Positions 61,124 to 61,858 of a stretch of DNA of 61,858 nt are shown piece after piece. The notes under the pieces were generated by a model that was not told where the DNA came from, did not search any database, and worked only from the letters and a program-made list of their open reading frames with translations. Positions within the stretch are counted from its first letter, which is position 1. Every line of letters begins with the position of its first letter. The DNA is from an uncultured Planctomycetales bacterium. Its GTDB lineage: Bacteria > Planctomycetota > Planctomycetia > Pirellulales > Thermoguttaceae. The stretch is from NCBI GenBank assembly GCA_937889015.1, contig CALARR010000418.1:1-61858 (forward strand), in the 5' to 3' direction. Both the position numbers and the translations under genes were made by a program.

Positions 61124-61858
61124 TCATTCATCGTTCAAGTAGGGTTTCACCTCGACAAACGTGTACAGCAACTGCTGCCCGGCGGGACCGCCCGGCTGCT
61201 CGGCGTTCTTCCAGTCCGACACGCGGAGCATGCCGGTGGTCTCGTTGGCTCGGAATACGCGCCAATGATAATTGAGCCAGAACGGCTTCTTCTCGCTGAA
61301 GGGCTTAAGCTCCTTCCGCGTAGGGAAGGGCGTCTGGTACTGGTGGCGCGCCCCGTCGAGCAGCGTGCCGCCGGCAATCTCCAGGCGGACCGGGTGCACC
61401 TGTTTGCGCGAGCGGCCCGCAACAAGATCGTCGTAGTCGCCGGTGAACATTTTCACGGAGTACAACCGGCCCGGCTGCAGGTCTCGAATGGGCTGCGAAA
61501 AGACGTTGGGGCGCTGCGCGTCGCGACGCGTGGTCAGGAACGTGTCCGGCCCGCGATAGTAGCGCCCCACGAGCTTGTCGAACTGCTTGGCTTGTCCGGC
61601 CTTGATGCCATCTTTAGCGGCGGGCTCCAGGGTCCATTCCTGGACGCCGTCGGCGAAATCGGGATTGCGCACGTGGGCCAGCATGTAAGGGTTGTCGTTG
61701 GCGCGGGTCGTGGCTCCTTCCAGGCAGTAGTGGCGAAAGTAGCGTCCGAACCAGCGGACACGCTCCTCGTCGCAATAGCCGGTACGCCAGATAACAGAGA
61801 ACGTCCCCCAAACCCTCGTCATGGCGTATACCTCGCGCACAATCGCCAAATGTCCGTC
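61124..61858 (-). CDS. Unrecognised protein, 5' end beyond the window
   Basis: The frame is open to the right edge, so only the C-terminal 244 codons or so are visible. It contains aromatic-rich sheets ('ANDNPYMLAHVRNPDFADG', 'GRLYSVKMFTGDYDDL', 'FWLNYHWRVFRANETTG'). The end 'YTFVEVKPYLNDE' resembles a beta-sandwich, as in the ligand-binding tails of secreted glycosidase-type proteins. I do not recognise the family. It sits 19 bases upstream of the ceramidase-like gene, so the two probably form an operon. Confidence 0.55.
   Translation of the reverse strand, partial: DGHLAIVREVYAMTRVWGTFSVIWRTGYCDEERVRWFGRYFRHYCLEGATTRANDNPYMLAHVRNPDFADGVQEWTLEPAAKDGIKAGQAKQFDKLVGRYYRGPDTFLTTRRDAQRPNVFSQPIRDLQPGRLYSVKMFTGDYDDLVAGRSRKQVHPVRLEIAGGTLLDGARHQYQTPFPTRKELKPFSEKKPFWLNYHWRVFRANETTGMLRVSDWKNAEQPGGPAGQQLLYTFVEVKPYLNDE

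Noticed and set aside
59524..61275. Plus-strand frame of 583 codons opposite the second ceramidase-like gene
   Set aside because: Antisense shadow; Arg/His-rich with no family signal.
1..61858. CRISPR array, rRNA operon or replication origin
   Set aside because: No regularly spaced short repeats, rRNA sequence or origin-type AT-rich repeats were noticed on reading through the window.

Overview
The window looks like a chromosomal contig from a planctomycete, probably Pirellulales-like. This rests on gene families, not on a marker gene. The DNA is GC-rich by eye. It carries a giant autotransporter-repeat protein with a PEP-CTERM tail, repeated Gfo/Idh/MocA oxidoreductases with twin-arginine signals, DUF1080 proteins, neutral-ceramidase-like proteins, ECF sigma factors paired with membrane partner proteins, and an alpha-2-macroglobulin-like protein.

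Layout. 1-12752 is one surface protein, cut by the left edge, followed by a strong terminator. 12878-18184 holds ribBA with its own promoter, a transglutaminase-like/TPR secreted protein, a PilZ-like small protein and an AsmA-like protein on the minus strand. 18281-26761 is a catabolic-looking block: a PAS-AraC regulator divergent from a uroporphyrinogen-decarboxylase-family protein, three successive Gfo/Idh/MocA oxidoreductases, and two convergent DUF1080 proteins. 27016-31922 holds an orphan five-PAS histidine kinase and a polytopic membrane protein.

32049-41962 is the accessory part. A 158 bp direct repeat carrying the 3' half of tRNA-Gly(CCC), its terminator and downstream flank lies at 32276-32433 and again at 41776-41933; the intact tRNA gene is at the right-hand copy. 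Between the copies are a phage-like small-gene cluster with an XRE regulator and operator-like repeats, two copies of a vWA gene fragment, an IS200/IS605-like hairpin cluster, a fragment of a SUMF1/FGE-type protein, an IS3 transposase scrap, a ceramidase-like gene and an alpha/alpha-barrel protein. I read it as a decayed or composite genomic island integrated at tRNA-Gly.

42270-56993 returns to dense coding. It holds a gingipain-like C25 peptidase, an ECF sigma factor with a giant membrane alpha-2-macroglobulin-like partner whose N-terminus resembles an anti-sigma domain, a DASS-type transporter with RCK_C domains, and a second ECF sigma factor translationally coupled to a FecR/LamG protein and followed by a large secreted protein. 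57162-61858 has a LysE-type exporter, a beta-propeller-like secreted protein, a second ceramidase-like protein and an edge-truncated gene.

Most candidates for new biology lie in the sigma/alpha-2-macroglobulin pair, the tRNA-flanked segment with its small-gene cluster, and a 73 bp element found in the 5' leaders of two unlinked secreted-protein genes. All identifications come from reading motifs by eye; no database search was run.
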